A DNA stretch of 64,000 nt from NCBI RefSeq assembly GCF_009184905.1, contig NZ_WESC01000002.1, forward strand, positions 248,001 to 312,000, written 5' to 3'. Of this stretch, positions 63,458 to 64,000 are shown in pieces; position 1 is the stretch's first letter, and every line of letters starts with the position of its first letter. Made by a program: the position numbers and the translations under genes. Below the pieces are notes generated by a model. The model was not told the DNA's origin and made no database searches. It worked only from the letters and a program-made list of their open reading frames with translations. This stretch comes from Parvibaculum sedimenti. GTDB lineage: Bacteria > Pseudomonadota > Alphaproteobacteria > Parvibaculales > Parvibaculaceae.

Positions 63458-64000
63458 CTACTCGATCGCGGTCGCCCGCTCCTCGCGCACAAAGGAGAGC
63501 ATGGCGATACCGAGCACGATCAGCGGCACCACCACCATCAATCCAATGCGTTGGCTCCCGCTCAAGGACGTCACAAGGCCGATGAGCAAGGGCGCGACGA
63601 AGGTCGTCGCCTTGCCTGCCAGCGAATAGAGCCCGAAGAACTCCGTCATCATTTCGATCGGTGCAATGCGTGCAAGCATGGTGCGGCTCGACGCGATGGT
63701 TGGGCCCGCCATCAGCGCGAAGAAGGCTATGGTGATAAGGAAGCCCTGTTGCGGCAGCGTCGTGAAAGGCTTCGCGTCCGGCGCGACATCGACGTGAATG
63801 AAAAAGAAAATCTGGTCGCGGTCAAAGGACATCAACACCAGAAAAGCGACCAGCGCCAGCGCCAGCGAAACCATCAGCGTCTTCTTCGAACCGAAACGCT
63901 GATCCGTCCATCCGCCGGCAAAGGCGCCGAGCGCTGCAAAAAGCGTCGCCCAGACACCATAGACCGCCATCTCCATCGCGCCCCAGTGGAAGATCGAGGC
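63458..64000 (-). CDS. UMF1-type MFS transporter (partial, C-terminal part)
   Basis: The last 180 residues of a membrane transporter continuing past the right edge; the frame is open at 64000, so the ATG at 63976 is internal. GVWATLFAALGAFAGGWTDQRFGSKKTLM is the central loop and helix of the UMF1/Atg22-like MFS branch. FFGLYSLAGKATTFVAPLLIGLVTSLSGSQRIGL is the diagnostic C-terminal region. Six hydrophobic helices are visible. Substrate unknown; homologues may export amino acids or act as permease-like carriers. Confidence 0.9.
   Translation of the reverse strand, partial: ASIFHWGAMEMAVYGVWATLFAALGAFAGGWTDQRFGSKKTLMVSLALALVAFLVLMSFDRDQIFFFIHVDVAPDAKPFTTLPQQGFLITIAFFALMAGPTIASSRTMLARIAPIEMMTEFFGLYSLAGKATTFVAPLLIGLVTSLSGSQRIGLMVVVPLIVLGIAMLSFVREERATAIE

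Noticed and set aside
1-64000. CRISPR array, prophage or insertion sequence
   Set aside because: No regularly spaced repeats, no integrase, transposase or phage structural gene seen in any frame.

Overview
The window is a GC-rich, densely coded chromosomal segment from an alphaproteobacterium. Family content and gene order both point there: DUF1674/SdhAF4, DUF2189, IalB-like and mitofilin-like proteins, hemC divergent from tsaD, and the run acs, SdhAF4, htpX, rsmB, rpe, heparinase-like, purH. The many acyl-CoA enzymes, short-chain dehydrogenases and the DUF1302/DUF1329 pair fit a lipid- or hydrocarbon-degrading genus of the Parvibaculum type; the genus is inference. I see no phage, no insertion sequence and no CRISPR array.

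Layout. 0-8.7 kb: a lysophospholipase/ABC exporter group (tesA with YbbA- and YbbP-like genes), small housekeeping enzymes, a serine hydrolase, an SGNH-hydrolase relative that has lost its catalytic residues, and a quinone oxidoreductase. 8.8-18 kb: IalB-like protein, rlmN, argG-ppa, then a minus-strand run of a membrane-inserted degenerate beta-lactamase-fold protein, an aldo/keto reductase and folD, followed by DUF167 and YggT genes. 18-25.3 kb: tRNA-Ala(CGC), a glucose/sorbosone dehydrogenase-like gene whose frame ends inside the antisense of that tRNA, an amidotransferase, and a five-gene acyl-CoA catabolic cluster. 25.3-30.5 kb: YCF48-like, DUF1329 and DUF1302 envelope proteins. 30.8-35.7 kb: PCu(A)C copper chaperone, an entericidin-like lipoprotein, a HugZ-like protein, and a choline-kinase-like gene coupled to a dimethylglycine-dehydrogenase-like enzyme. 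35.8-39.6 kb: a three-gene ParA / ribbon-helix-helix / unknown operon, a truncated haemoglobin, a DUF2189 membrane protein and tRNA-Thr(CGT). 39.7-45.3 kb: hemC-hemD-mitofilin-like-hemY-hydrolase. 45.4-50.5 kb: tsaD and the gpsA-YciI-EVE-Rieske operon, separated by a small-protein/TetR block. 50.5-64 kb: creatininase-like, CoA-transferase, sulfotransferase, acs, a long structured non-coding interval, SdhAF4, htpX, rsmB, rpe, heparinase-like, purH and a partial UMF1-type transporter.

The most interesting items are: (1) a dense RNA-like fold at 55846-56109, closed by a perfect 17-bp stem and with G-U pairs that favour a plus-strand transcript; (2) the orphan ParA/RHH/unknown operon; (3) two apparent pseudoenzymes, one with a membrane block inserted in its hydrolase domain; (4) two tiny membrane-protein genes (34 and 70 aa) between tsaD and gpsA; and (5) the coding frame that terminates within an antisense tRNA.
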